Source: Megasphaera vaginalis (ex Bordigoni et al. 2020) (lineage in GTDB: Bacteria; Bacillota; Negativicutes; Veillonellales; Megasphaeraceae). From it: a stretch of DNA of 64,000 nucleotides. The notes under the pieces are model-generated. The model saw nothing but the letters and a program-made list of their open reading frames with translations. It did no database searches and was not told the origin of the DNA. The stretch lies in NCBI RefSeq assembly GCF_900240295.1, contig NZ_OEQB01000001.1, positions 310,001 through 374,000 on the forward strand. Reading direction: 5' to 3'. Both the position numbers and the translations under genes were made by a program. Positions 26,819-35,426 of this stretch are shown here, piece by piece (position 1 is the first letter of the stretch; every line of letters begins with the position of its first letter).

Positions 26819-27173
26819 GGGTCGTTACCTCTCCCGTTATAATAAAGGGACTGGGTGGAATGATCGTATCTGTATACCCAGAGTCCAGCACCAATTCTAC
26901 ATCATACCAATAGGTTTCAAATGGAAGCTGTGCTGTATCTTCTGGTATCAGGATCAGAACACAGTCATTTTCTCGGCGCAGAATACCACTATCCAGATGC
27001 TTTTCTATCACTGTCTTTTCATCTGAAAGTTCCCGCTTAACGGTAAAAGTAAGCTGATCATCCGGACCTGGGATAAAGATGGCACCTGTCACCCGGTCCC
27101 GAATAATCAGCGTGATTTCAGCAGAATCCCCTCTTGTCAAAAAGAGCCGGTTTTGAATGACCGAAAAACCCAT
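26811..27173 (-). CDS. BppU-like tail protein (tentative)
   Basis: A 120-residue beta-rich protein with NRLFLTRGDSAEITLIIRD at the N-terminus, the pattern of baseplate upper-protein N-terminal domains and related tail proteins. The rest (TYWYDVELVLDSGYTDTII) also fits. It probably attaches tip proteins to the baseplate. Confidence 0.65.
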   Translation of the reverse strand: MGFSVIQNRLFLTRGDSAEITLIIRDRVTGAIFIPGPDDQLTFTVKRELSDEKTVIEKHLDSGILRRENDCVLILIPEDTAQLPFETYWYDVELVLDSGYTDTIIPPSPFIITGEVTTHG

Positions 27174-27184
27174 TCTATCACCTC

Positions 27185-27442
27185 CTACTCATTCTGCCGT
27201 TGCTCAATCACATCCAGGCGATGCTGTACGTGCCCCGTAGCTTCTTCCACCCGGGACAACCGCTCTGCCATCTGCTGCCGTTTGGATTCCGTATCGGATA
27301 GTTGCCTGCGCAGATGATCAATGCACTCCTGCAGGCTCCGTACTGATTGATTTAAGGGCTTGATGACGCTGAAATTGAAGATAACGCCGCAGAGCATCAG
27401 GACCGATACCAGAGATGCGGCCATCTGTAACCATTCAGCCAT
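27185..27442 (-). CDS. XhlA-like membrane coiled-coil protein
   Basis: An 85-residue protein with one N-terminal transmembrane helix (about residues 6-26) and a heptad-rich coiled coil (about 30-80: LQECIDHLRRQLSDTESKRQ). This is the layout of haemolysin XhlA, which works with a holin in PBSX-type lysis. Its place upstream of the tail-tip genes is unusual for XhlA, so the role is uncertain. ATG at 27442 is preceded by AGGAGGTG. Confidence 0.7.
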   Translation of the reverse strand: MAEWLQMAASLVSVLMLCGVIFNFSVIKPLNQSVRSLQECIDHLRRQLSDTESKRQQMAERLSRVEEATGHVQHRLDVIEQRQNE

Positions 27443-27454
27443 ATTTCTCACCTC

Positions 27455-28525
27455 CTATCCCGTCCGCTGAAATATGTACACGACAATAGACGGCTGCATA
27501 TTGTTGTGGGCTGTACCGCCCCCGGCATTTCCTGTATCAAAGGTATGCGCATGTTCTCCATTCCATGACGTATTCCCAGACCAGGTGCGGGAAGCACGAA
27601 ATTCTACTACGACGCCATCTTCATCGCCATCATATCCAGATTTAGCATCATATCTGGCAATTCCGCCTGGATAAAAGGAGCCCCCCGGCGCAGGTAACCC
27701 CTGTTGGCCACGCACGGCATCATCTCCCCCAAAGTTCCCCCAGATTTCCATGTCCCCTCGGTTATGATTATGTCCACCACTTTTAGCCGTTGAACCACTG
27801 TGCTTGTGAATCGGTATTTCCGCCAGGGTATTGGTGTGCTTCTCTTCGCCCAGCTTGTCCCCGGCCTTGTACATTGTCCCGCTGTCTGCTGCCCCGGCTC
27901 CGATCAGGCACCGCCCCATGGCGAAGGCCACCCAGGTCGTACCCGGCCAATACGTTGCGGGATTCTTCCCGTCCGTAGAAATGTAGATGGCATTGACAGG
28001 GAACGGGCAAGCCTGGATTTTTGCCACAGCCTCTTCGTCCATATCCGCATAAGTGACCTTGCCCCAGCTGCCGTTGCTGTGCAGGACCGTATTCAGCTTC
28101 CCCGCAGACGGTGACGGGACCATGCCGCTCTGGCCTGCTGTCTTTTCGCCGCAGCCACTGAAATCCGGCAGGGGGATATCCCTCGTGCCGTCAAACAGCA
28201 CCCGGTGGATTTTCCGCCCCGTCTGCAGCTTCGAAGCACTGGCCGCATTGCCGCTGATGCCGCTGGCATGGGCCTTGGCATCGGTCAGATGGGCATTGAT
28301 GTCGGCTGCCGTAGCAGAAATCCGCTCATAGAGCCGTGCATCATTGCTGACCAGCTGGGACACGGTCCTGTTCTGCTGATTGAAGACGACCGGGTCTTCC
28401 GAAAGATACTGGGGAAAAAGCACATCATAATCCAGCGTATTTTCTACGGCTTCTGTTGGCCGGACTTCCTGCCCGGCCCGGTCCGGAAAATCTGCCGACC
28501 ACTTCTCCTTGATATACTCAGCCAC
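27455..28525 (-). CDS. Tail fibre / collar-domain protein
   Basis: A 356-residue fibre-like protein. The N-terminal part (SQLVSNDARLYERISATAAD) is helical and would trimerise. The C-terminal part has the phage collar pattern FAMGRCLIGAGAADSG followed by histidine pairs (IHKHSG, GHNHNRGD, EHAHTF) that bind metal in fibre tips, and ends in NNMQPSIVVYIFQRTG. It is the likely host-receptor-binding subunit. It overlaps the upstream baseplate gene by 8 bases. Confidence 0.85.
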   Translation of the reverse strand: MAEYIKEKWSADFPDRAGQEVRPTEAVENTLDYDVLFPQYLSEDPVVFNQQNRTVSQLVSNDARLYERISATAADINAHLTDAKAHASGISGNAASASKLQTGRKIHRVLFDGTRDIPLPDFSGCGEKTAGQSGMVPSPSAGKLNTVLHSNGSWGKVTYADMDEEAVAKIQACPFPVNAIYISTDGKNPATYWPGTTWVAFAMGRCLIGAGAADSGTMYKAGDKLGEEKHTNTLAEIPIHKHSGSTAKSGGHNHNRGDMEIWGNFGGDDAVRGQQGLPAPGGSFYPGGIARYDAKSGYDGDEDGVVVEFRASRTWSGNTSWNGEHAHTFDTGNAGGGTAHNNMQPSIVVYIFQRTG

Positions 28526-29084
28526 TTGCCGTCACTCCTTTCCCGGATACAATCGTCGCTGTCGAGAACGTCGCCTCGCCATCCCAATGGATCTTCCCGT
28601 TCCAGGAATAGCCAAGATAGATGGCATAGCCCAGATGGGCCGGCTTGTAGATATCGAGCTGGGCAATCAGCTTCGAGAGCGTTCCGGTATCCTTGTCATT
28701 CATAATGCAGTACACTTTGAAATAATATTCTTCGTTCACTTCCTCGATGTGGCCGACACTGTACAGGTTCACGATGGAGTTCATGAAATCCACCGTGGAT
28801 ACATCCACATGCTGCAGCTTAAAGAGAATCCGCTGCCTGCGGAATTCGTCGGTAGCCCCGTCACCGGTCTTGATGCCAAGGAACGATTCATAAAGAGGCA
28901 GCGCCCAGGTGGCTGTGTTCACGAAGAAGTTGTCTGCTAGGTCCTGCAGAGCCAGCCGCAGTCGGTTATGCTCCGTGCTGCAGGTATCCGCCATCTTTTT
29001 GAACATCGGGTCTTTCCCCAGGAATTTCGGCAGATAGTCCAGCACATTAATGGGCTGCTGTCTCATCCACTCATTCGCTGACAA
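28518..29084 (-). CDS. Baseplate/tail protein, YmfQ-type
   Basis: A 188-residue protein of the YmfQ (DUF2313, Mu gp48-like) family that follows the baseplate J gene in PBSX-like phages. NVLDYLPKFLGKD and the later FRRQRILFKLQHV fit the family. It overlaps the J gene by 14 bases. It probably joins the fibre to the baseplate wedge. Confidence 0.8.
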   Translation of the reverse strand: MSANEWMRQQPINVLDYLPKFLGKDPMFKKMADTCSTEHNRLRLALQDLADNFFVNTATWALPLYESFLGIKTGDGATDEFRRQRILFKLQHVDVSTVDFMNSIVNLYSVGHIEEVNEEYYFKVYCIMNDKDTGTLSKLIAQLDIYKPAHLGYAIYLGYSWNGKIHWDGEATFSTATIVSGKGVTASG

Positions 29085-30138
29085 GGTTCAGCACCACCTT
29101 CCCGACTACGGGGATCTGCTCATTGGTCAGGCGGATATTCTCCGCCTTGCCGCCGAGTTTCAGGTTCCGGTAGTCTGTAATCCCATTCACACTCAGGATG
29201 AGCCGGCCAATCTGGGCCAGGCTGACATAGGACAGGCTAAAACCCGTATTCTTGAAATAAGCAGACACAGCATCTGTCACCGCATCGGCATTGACGGTGC
29301 CGTACACTTCTGCCGTAATATCCACAGATACGGGTGCCGGAGATACCACAGTCACGGTAGCCCCGATGGGCCGCTGAGATTCGATGTACCGGGACACTTT
29401 CTGGATCAGCTCGCTGGAAGCCGATTCATTCTCTGCCGTCACAATGATGACTTTCACCGTACCGTTCCCGTTCCAGAGCGGGATGACCTTGCAGTTGCCC
29501 ACCCCGTCCACGGACATGGCCCAGGAGCGGTAGTGGTTGGCGTTGCCGGACGTGATGGGCTGGCGGACCCGGAACAGGAGCCGTGCCAGGAGGGCCGCAT
29601 CGGATTCTTCATCGGCTCCGTCCGTGCATTTCTCCGGGTTGGTCACGCTGTACACATTGGGGATGGAATAAGGAATTTCCGTAATCGTCCCCGGTGCCAC
29701 ATTCCCTTTCACCCCTGTATCTGCGGCCTGGACAGCAATGTCTGCTTCCGTTCCATCCGCCGGGATCGTAGCAGATTCTGTCGTATAGAAGCGCAGCCCG
29801 TCTTTGGTCTGGAACAAGCTGCCGCGTATGATGTAGGCCCCGGACTGCCCGGTGACCGTCACCTTGCCATTGGTCTTCACCGCCTGTTTCCGCTGGATGC
29901 CGAATTCCTCGGCCCGGAGCGTCAGATAATCGCCCCAGGCAGTCTCGGCAAACGCCGCGTCCCGGAGCATGGCCATCTCGGCATAGCTGTTCTCAAATTC
30001 CACGGCATTGGTATCAATCATATCCCGGGCAAACGAACCCTCGATAGCCGTCTTGTCCGTATCGGTCAGCGTATGCAGGGTCTGCACCATGCGGCTCTCA
30101 ATCTGATCTTTTGTCTGGGCATCGAACAAATCGCTCAT
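29071..30138 (-). CDS. Baseplate J-like protein
   Basis: A 355-residue wedge protein of the gpJ/Mu gp47/XkdT family. Hallmarks include RAEEFGIQRKQAVKTNGKVT, GTITEIPYSIPNV and RYIESQRPIGATVTV. It builds the baseplate rim around the spike. It overlaps the XkdS-like gene by 4 bases and the YmfQ-like gene by 14 bases, so translation of this block is tightly coupled. Confidence 0.92.
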   Translation of the reverse strand: MSDLFDAQTKDQIESRMVQTLHTLTDTDKTAIEGSFARDMIDTNAVEFENSYAEMAMLRDAAFAETAWGDYLTLRAEEFGIQRKQAVKTNGKVTVTGQSGAYIIRGSLFQTKDGLRFYTTESATIPADGTEADIAVQAADTGVKGNVAPGTITEIPYSIPNVYSVTNPEKCTDGADEESDAALLARLLFRVRQPITSGNANHYRSWAMSVDGVGNCKVIPLWNGNGTVKVIIVTAENESASSELIQKVSRYIESQRPIGATVTVVSPAPVSVDITAEVYGTVNADAVTDAVSAYFKNTGFSLSYVSLAQIGRLILSVNGITDYRNLKLGGKAENIRLTNEQIPVVGKVVLNLVSE

Positions 30139-30584
30139 GCAAGACTCCTTTCTGCGGCAACCGTAATGCTTTCATCGCTGTAAATGGATGTCACATCCAC
30201 TAGAATGAACAAATCATCTTTCTCCCGCTTTTCCACATCCACCCGGTTGATCCGGGCAATATAGGGATTGACGACCAGCCCTTCCCGGATGTTCTGGCAG
30301 ATCTGGTCTGCCGTATAGACGCTGTTGGGCATCGTTCCCTGATAGGGTTCAATGGTAATGCCGTATTCATCATGGTAGGCCAGATACCGGTACCGTTCCG
30401 TCATCAGGGCTTTATAAATCCACACCTTGAGGGCTTCATCTTCCGTCACGGTGATGTTATTGCCGTTCTCGTCATAGCGAAACCGATGCTTCTCGAAGTC
30501 ATAACCGTATTCCGAAAGGAGCGGCAATGTTTCTCTGACGCTGGCATCCGCTCCGGATGCCAAGGCCACAAAAGGATCAGCCAT
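30135..30584 (-). CDS. XkdS-like baseplate protein (DUF2634)
   Basis: A 149-residue protein of the DUF2634/gp25-like wedge family, with GYDFEKHRFRYDENGNNI and YRYLAYHDEYGI. In PBSX this gene (xkdS) lies between xkdR and xkdT, the same order as here. It probably contacts the sheath at the baseplate. It overlaps the upstream gene by 8 bases. Confidence 0.85.
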   Translation of the reverse strand: MADPFVALASGADASVRETLPLLSEYGYDFEKHRFRYDENGNNITVTEDEALKVWIYKALMTERYRYLAYHDEYGITIEPYQGTMPNSVYTADQICQNIREGLVVNPYIARINRVDVEKREKDDLFILVDVTSIYSDESITVAAERSLA

Positions 30585-30996
30585 ATCCGTCCAACCTCAC
30601 AATCTCATCTAAAATCACATACTGCTGGATTTTCCCGTTCACCAGCATGGGCATAATGGCGACTTTCATGCCCGGCTTCAAGGTATCCGTGGTAATCACT
30701 GAATCGGTGTAGTCGTTATGGATATCGTGGTTATGCGACTGGTAGGCCGCATCCCCGCTGCCGCCTGCCCGGTTCTGCGTAGCCGATACCAGATGGCCCC
30801 GGGCTGTCCTGCCATAGCCTGCCAGGAGGTAATGGGAAATCCACAGCTCCTCTTTGGTCAGGACGATGCCATTGTATTTCACCTGGATGTCCGGCGGGGA
30901 TTGGAGTATCTCGCCAATCTGGATGGACGGGCTGTTGCTGCTCCTCGATACCTGCTCCATGAGGTTCAGCAGGCTGATATATGGATTTTTCTGCAT
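30577..30996 (-). CDS. DUF2577 (XkdR-like) baseplate protein
   Basis: A 139-residue protein of the DUF2577 family: ISLLNLMEQVSRSS at the start and LKPGMKVAIMPMLVNGKIQQ with YVILDEIVRL at the end. It is usually found between XkdQ and XkdS in PBSX-like phages. No catalytic motif is seen; it is a structural baseplate part. Confidence 0.82.
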   Translation of the reverse strand: MQKNPYISLLNLMEQVSRSSNSPSIQIGEILQSPPDIQVKYNGIVLTKEELWISHYLLAGYGRTARGHLVSATQNRAGGSGDAAYQSHNHDIHNDYTDSVITTDTLKPGMKVAIMPMLVNGKIQQYVILDEIVRLDGYG

Positions 30997-31002
30997 TTCC
31001 CG

Positions 31003-31428
31003 TCACCCCCTCGATGTCTTGATGAGGGTCGCCGGATAATAGTCACGCCCCATATCGATGTTCCCTTCGTAATGATGGAAACAGCCGTACACATTGGAGC
31101 TGTTGCCCCAGCATCCGCCGTTGCCGTCATAGACCACGACATGCCAGTTCGGGTCCGGCTTGCTGTAGCGGTTGTACATGATGATGTCGCCTTTCTCCAG
31201 CTGTGCCGGGTCGTAGGGAATCGCTAGTCCCTGGGCTTCGGCATCGGCCCGGAGCTGGTCGCAGCCTTTAACGTTGTTGTTGTATTCCCGGGCAGCAAAG
31301 GGCGAATAACCAGCTGCAGCAACCGTCGCCCGGTCCACGCAGCCATTGGAGCCATAAGGCGAAACGGTGCCATCAAAATTCTCCATGCACGAATCCACCA
31401 CATCGCCTCCGGCAGCATTCCCGCTCAT
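31003..31428 (-). CDS. NlpC/P60-like peptidoglycan hydrolase of the tail
   Basis: A 141-residue domain with a cysteine in SNGCVDRATVAA and histidine in DPNWHVVVYDGNGGCWGNSS, fitting a papain-like NlpC/P60 or CHAP fold, which cuts the cell wall during tail entry. ATG at 31428 has only GGGGGCG before it. The frame stays open further upstream inside the XkdQ-like gene in another phase, and a one-base change in a run of five G (31434-31438) would fuse both into one protein. Confidence 0.75.
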   Translation of the reverse strand: MSGNAAGGDVVDSCMENFDGTVSPYGSNGCVDRATVAAAGYSPFAAREYNNNVKGCDQLRADAEAQGLAIPYDPAQLEKGDIIMYNRYSKPDPNWHVVVYDGNGGCWGNSSNVYGCFHHYEGNIDMGRDYYPATLIKTSRG

Positions 31429-32518
31429 GGACGCCCCCGCTCTTGCTGCCCGAAGCGGCTGCTGCTGGCGGCACGTAATCCGGGTTGGTGTTGTACGATG
31501 CACTGTCCAGTGCCTGCTTCTGTTCATCCAGCAGTTTATGGAAGACCAGATGCAGATCCATGGTGTGCCTGTTCCCCTCAATCCGATGGCTGTCCGATTT
31601 GATGAAGAACCGCCCTTTGAGCTGTTCTTCCTGGATGTCCACGGAAAAGCCGGCGATGCACTGGATATGGCCGAGCGCCTTGACAGCCATGTCATGGGCG
31701 ACGGTCTTCAGCATGGCCCGGGCCTGCGAGGCATCGTCCTGCTTGGGGTCTGCCTTGCAGATGGCCTGTATGATGCCAAATTTTTCTATATCTGTAGTAT
31801 TCGGCATCTCGCCTTTCGTCTGGCCTGCACTGTCCACGACGACCACCTTGGATACCATGTCTTCGATAGACTCGGACACGGATGCCCCGGTGAGATTCGT
31901 TTCATCGCTGATGAGGAAGTCCTCCACCACCTGATCATTAGTGCAGACCACATTCAGCTTCCCGTCTGTCATGTAGATGTGATAGCCCTTGCCATCCTGT
32001 GCCGACTGGTAAGACAGCGCCTGCTTGATGGCATCGGTTGCTGAGATGTCATCGGCGATGAAACTGCACACCACAGAAAGGTCCGGCATCGTCCCGGCTT
32101 CGATGGAAAAGTCATGGATGGTCTGCCGGATGGCATCCGCCACGGTCACATTGGCGTACTTCCGGGTAATACGAGATTTGGCCAGATAGATGATATTGTC
32201 AAAGGCCACAAAGCGCATGGCATAGGACTCGCTGTCCCGGCTCCGGGAAAAGATGCGCCCCTGGAAAATGGGGAACATCTCCTGCGTGACCTCATCGGTA
32301 TAGGAAAAACACACTTCATCGCCCAGCTCCAGAACGGCATTCGTCCAGTCCTTGTCTTTCGTGGTATAGGCGATGTCAAATTCCAGTTTTCTCCCGGCCT
32401 GCTCCACATCGCCCGACCAGGTATAGGAAAGGACGTAAGCAGACAAGTCCGTGTTCTGCGGCTTATCTGCTTGCTGGTTTTCCGTATCTGCCTTATTTAT
32501 CTTTGCCAACTGGAACAT
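31373..32518 (-). CDS. XkdQ-like baseplate hub protein
   Basis: A hub protein of the XkdQ/gpD family that forms the tube end at the baseplate. It carries SAYVLSYTWSGDVEQAGRKL, QGRIFSRSRDS and ATDAIKQALSYQSAQDGKGY, typical of the family. The last residues (VHERECCRRRCGGFVHGEF) are cysteine- and arginine-rich and unlike the rest, consistent with reading past the natural linker in the wrong frame. ATG at 32518 is 9 bases after AAAGGA. Confidence 0.83.
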   Translation of the reverse strand: MFQLAKINKADTENQQADKPQNTDLSAYVLSYTWSGDVEQAGRKLEFDIAYTTKDKDWTNAVLELGDEVCFSYTDEVTQEMFPIFQGRIFSRSRDSESYAMRFVAFDNIIYLAKSRITRKYANVTVADAIRQTIHDFSIEAGTMPDLSVVCSFIADDISATDAIKQALSYQSAQDGKGYHIYMTDGKLNVVCTNDQVVEDFLISDETNLTGASVSESIEDMVSKVVVVDSAGQTKGEMPNTTDIEKFGIIQAICKADPKQDDASQARAMLKTVAHDMAVKALGHIQCIAGFSVDIQEEQLKGRFFIKSDSHRIEGNRHTMDLHLVFHKLLDEQKQALDSASYNTNPDYVPPAAAASGSKSGGVHERECCRRRCGGFVHGEF

Positions 32519-33227
32519 TTTCATCATTCCTTTTCAGGTTCATGGTCGTCAGCCGGATGATGTCACCCGTTTTCAGGCCGCCGTTTCGGATGATGCTGCG
32601 GTAGACCTGGAACTTGGAGAACTGCTCCTTATTGAGCGTGACCGATTTTCCGACGGCCCGGCCCACGACGTTGCCGATGCTGTCGCCCGGATAATAGGTG
32701 ATATTCTTCTTCAGCTTCTGCCAGAACGACTCAGGGCGTTTCTTCAGCCCCGTTGCCGGATCCGTTTTCCCTGTTTCCGCCGCTGTGACATAGCGGTATT
32801 CCGTCAGCGCCAGTTCATAATACACATCGCCGCTGCCGTCCTTTTCCCCGAACTTGAAGGAGCGGATCAGGCAGGGCATGGAAATAGGCGTGTCCGATAC
32901 CGTGAGCTGGCAGGCCTCGCCGCCTGTACGCATGGCTTCCAGTTCGGCGATATAGGTATAAGGCGACAGCGTCATCACGGCAAAGGGATAATCCTGGGCC
33001 GGGAAAAATCCCGCCAGTGTCAGGGACTTCAGCCCGGTCCTGCCTTTCATGAGATACTCCCCGTAGTTGTTGATGTTCACCGTACCATGGTTCATATTGA
33101 CGGAAACCATCAGTTCCGAAGGAAGCACGGGAAAGGTCACGACAGAGCTGCCTGCGGCCAGGGAAATCGTCAGATTCTGTGATGCCTGCCCGATGGCGTT
33201 CAGGATGGATTCTAAGAATGAGGCCAT
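32493..33227 (-). CDS. XkdP-like LysM tail protein
   Basis: A 244-residue protein placed between tape measure and hub, like XkdP. The C-terminal part YYPGDSIGNVVGRAVGKSVT with IIRNGGLKTGDII reads as a LysM-like fold. It probably caps the baseplate hub. It overlaps the hub frame by about 26 bases and abuts the tape-measure gene. Confidence 0.82.
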   Translation of the reverse strand: MASFLESILNAIGQASQNLTISLAAGSSVVTFPVLPSELMVSVNMNHGTVNINNYGEYLMKGRTGLKSLTLAGFFPAQDYPFAVMTLSPYTYIAELEAMRTGGEACQLTVSDTPISMPCLIRSFKFGEKDGSGDVYYELALTEYRYVTAAETGKTDPATGLKKRPESFWQKLKKNITYYPGDSIGNVVGRAVGKSVTLNKEQFSKFQVYRSIIRNGGLKTGDIIRLTTMNLKRNDENVPVGKDK

Positions 33228-35347
33228 CAGATGGTCGCTCCTTTCATGCGGTTCATGCCGTACAGCCGGATTTTTTCTACCAGCTTGCCGGCTACAGCAT
33301 CGATGTCCTGCTCGCTGCGGACGTTCATCGTATCGATGCGGATGGTAATAGAGTGGCTGCCTGCGTTCATGGCCTGCCGAATGCTTTCATCATGCGGGAC
33401 CACGGTACTACCGTTTGGCAGGTGGACCAGCTCGCCCCGGCGGTCTTCGTTGATGACCGCAAAGCCGCCGCCAAAGTTCTCGACGCCTCCGGCAAAGTGG
33501 CTGATGGGTTCAATATTGAATCCCACATGAGTCAGCGCCCCGCCCGTCAGAGACGGGATGTCGATGGACAGGCCGTTGATACTGGCAATGAGTCCGTTAA
33601 CCTGGTCAATGACCCAGTTCACGCCGCTCCGGAAAGTATCCTTGATGCTTTCCCAGATGCTGGAAGCCGTCTCGCTGATGCCGTTCATGGCCCCGTCCCA
33701 GGCCGAAGCAATCCATTGCATCCCGGCATCCACGGCATCCGACACCGCCTGGATGGCCTGTTCGATATACTGCAAAACCGTATCCCAGTTGCTCCAGAGG
33801 AGATACAGCCCTGCGATGACGGCAGCGATGACAATCAGGATTGGATTGGCCATCGCTGCTGCGCCAACTGCCCGGATGACCGTAACCATCAGCCTGCCCA
33901 CTGTCAGGAACGTACTGCCCATGCCTTTGGCAACGATGGCGATGCCTCTTGCCACAGTGATGAGGCCCTTGAACTGGGCAGCCAGATACTTCGATACGCT
34001 CCCGGCCTTGCTGATGCCCGCAGCGATGGAGCTAAACGTCCCGAAGGCCCGTCCGCCTATCGTCAGCACCCGGCCCAGGGTAGAGCCGAATATCTGGAAG
34101 GTCACAATACCGAAAGCAATCTGCCCGATGAGGGCTTTCTGCTCCGGCGTCAGTGACCGGAACCAGGCCGCCAGTTCCTTCACCCGCAGGGACATTGCTT
34201 TAAAGTACGGCGTAAAAGAAACGGCGAGATCCATCCCGGCGTTCTTCAGCTGGTTCATGGCAATCTGCATCTGTTCAGACGGCGTCAACATCTTTTCATA
34301 GGCTTCCCGCGTCATGCCGGCAGACTGGGCCATCTGGTCCATGACCTTGTCGAAATCCCCGGCGCCCTTGCCCGTCAGGACCAGGATGCTGTTCAATCCT
34401 TCTACGGAACCAAAGAGCTGGGCCATCTGTTCGGCATCGCCGCCTGTAGCCCGCTTCACTTCATCCAGAAACTTCACCCATCCTACGCTCTGCAAATGGG
34501 CTGCATTGAATTCCAGACCCAGAGAAGATGCCAGTTTCGCCGCTTCAGAAGAAGGCTTCAGGATGTTGCTGTAGGCCGCCTTGAGTCCTGTAATGGCCTC
34601 GCTGGTCCGGATGCCGTTCTTGGTCAGGACAGCAATGGAACCGAACAGTTCCTGGGTGCTGACATTGAGCTGTGCCGCAATGGGGATGACGTTGCCCATG
34701 GACTGGGCCATCTCGCCAAAGGATGTCTTGCCGAAGTTCTGTGCCAGGAGCATCTGGTCCGTCACCGCCGTGGCTTCTTCTGCCGATTTCCCATAGGCAT
34801 TGAGGACGGTCGTGACACCGTTTACGGCAGTCGTCGTATCTGTGAACCCGGCCTTGGCGGCGATGGTCATATCTCTGACGAAGCCTACGGCATGGCCAGC
34901 ATCGACCCCCGCAGAAATGGCCTGGTAAACAGATTCCGAAAGGTCAGCCACACCTGCTCCAGTTTCATCACTGACGCTTCGGATTTCCTCTTTAATCTTG
35001 TCCATGGACACCACCGTCGTATCTACCAGGGTAGACACTTTAGCCAGGCCATTGGTAAAATCACTGTTCAGTTTAAAGCCCGCCGTGGCAGCCGCTAAAA
35101 TAGGCGCAGACAGCAATGCGAATTTATCTGACAAGCCAGAAATCTTGCCACCCGTCTGTTCGATGCTTTTCGCCGTCCGTTTCTGTATCCGTTCATGTTC
35201 TGTCAGCTTATCTGACAAGCCGCTGACCGATTGTTTTGCCGACGCCATCTGGGTCTTCATGGTTCCCAGGCTGGCATTGACGCTCCGCACCGTCGGTGTG
35301 AACAAATCCCGCAAACGGATAACAGCATCGATGACGTTATTGGCCAA
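33227..35347 (-). CDS. Tail tape measure protein
   Basis: The 706-residue protein sets tail length and is threaded through the tube. It has the PhageMin_Tail stretch (SVYQAISAGVDAGHAVGFV, AVTDQMLLAQNFGKTSF, MGNVIPIAAQLNVSTQELFG) and hydrophobic helices (ANPILIVIAAVIAGLYLLW) near residues 500-520. The C-terminal part contains GAVENFGGGFAVINEDRRGE-like GGVENFGGGFAVIN. It is short for a myovirus, which suggests a short tail. Confidence 0.92.
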   Translation of the reverse strand: MANNVIDAVIRLRDLFTPTVRSVNASLGTMKTQMASAKQSVSGLSDKLTEHERIQKRTAKSIEQTGGKISGLSDKFALLSAPILAAATAGFKLNSDFTNGLAKVSTLVDTTVVSMDKIKEEIRSVSDETGAGVADLSESVYQAISAGVDAGHAVGFVRDMTIAAKAGFTDTTTAVNGVTTVLNAYGKSAEEATAVTDQMLLAQNFGKTSFGEMAQSMGNVIPIAAQLNVSTQELFGSIAVLTKNGIRTSEAITGLKAAYSNILKPSSEAAKLASSLGLEFNAAHLQSVGWVKFLDEVKRATGGDAEQMAQLFGSVEGLNSILVLTGKGAGDFDKVMDQMAQSAGMTREAYEKMLTPSEQMQIAMNQLKNAGMDLAVSFTPYFKAMSLRVKELAAWFRSLTPEQKALIGQIAFGIVTFQIFGSTLGRVLTIGGRAFGTFSSIAAGISKAGSVSKYLAAQFKGLITVARGIAIVAKGMGSTFLTVGRLMVTVIRAVGAAAMANPILIVIAAVIAGLYLLWSNWDTVLQYIEQAIQAVSDAVDAGMQWIASAWDGAMNGISETASSIWESIKDTFRSGVNWVIDQVNGLIASINGLSIDIPSLTGGALTHVGFNIEPISHFAGGVENFGGGFAVINEDRRGELVHLPNGSTVVPHDESIRQAMNAGSHSITIRIDTMNVRSEQDIDAVAGKLVEKIRLYGMNRMKGATI

Positions 35348-35366
35348 TAGGTATCACCTCTCAATG

Positions 35367-35395
35367 TTGTTACAGCTATAAAAATATAGTAAGAT
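35367..35395 (+). promoter_or_regulatory. Own promoter of the UDG-fold cargo gene
   Basis: TTGTTA (35367-35372) and TAAGAT (35390-35395) are 17 bases apart on the plus strand, against the direction of the phage operon. Confidence 0.5.
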
Positions 35396-35426
35396 AAAAG
35401 AAATCTATCTTTACGGAGAAATTCCA

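Noticed and set aside
29050-30183. Plus-strand open frame across the baseplate J gene
   Set aside because: It mirrors the GC-rich codon pattern of the real minus-strand gene and lacks a ribosome site.
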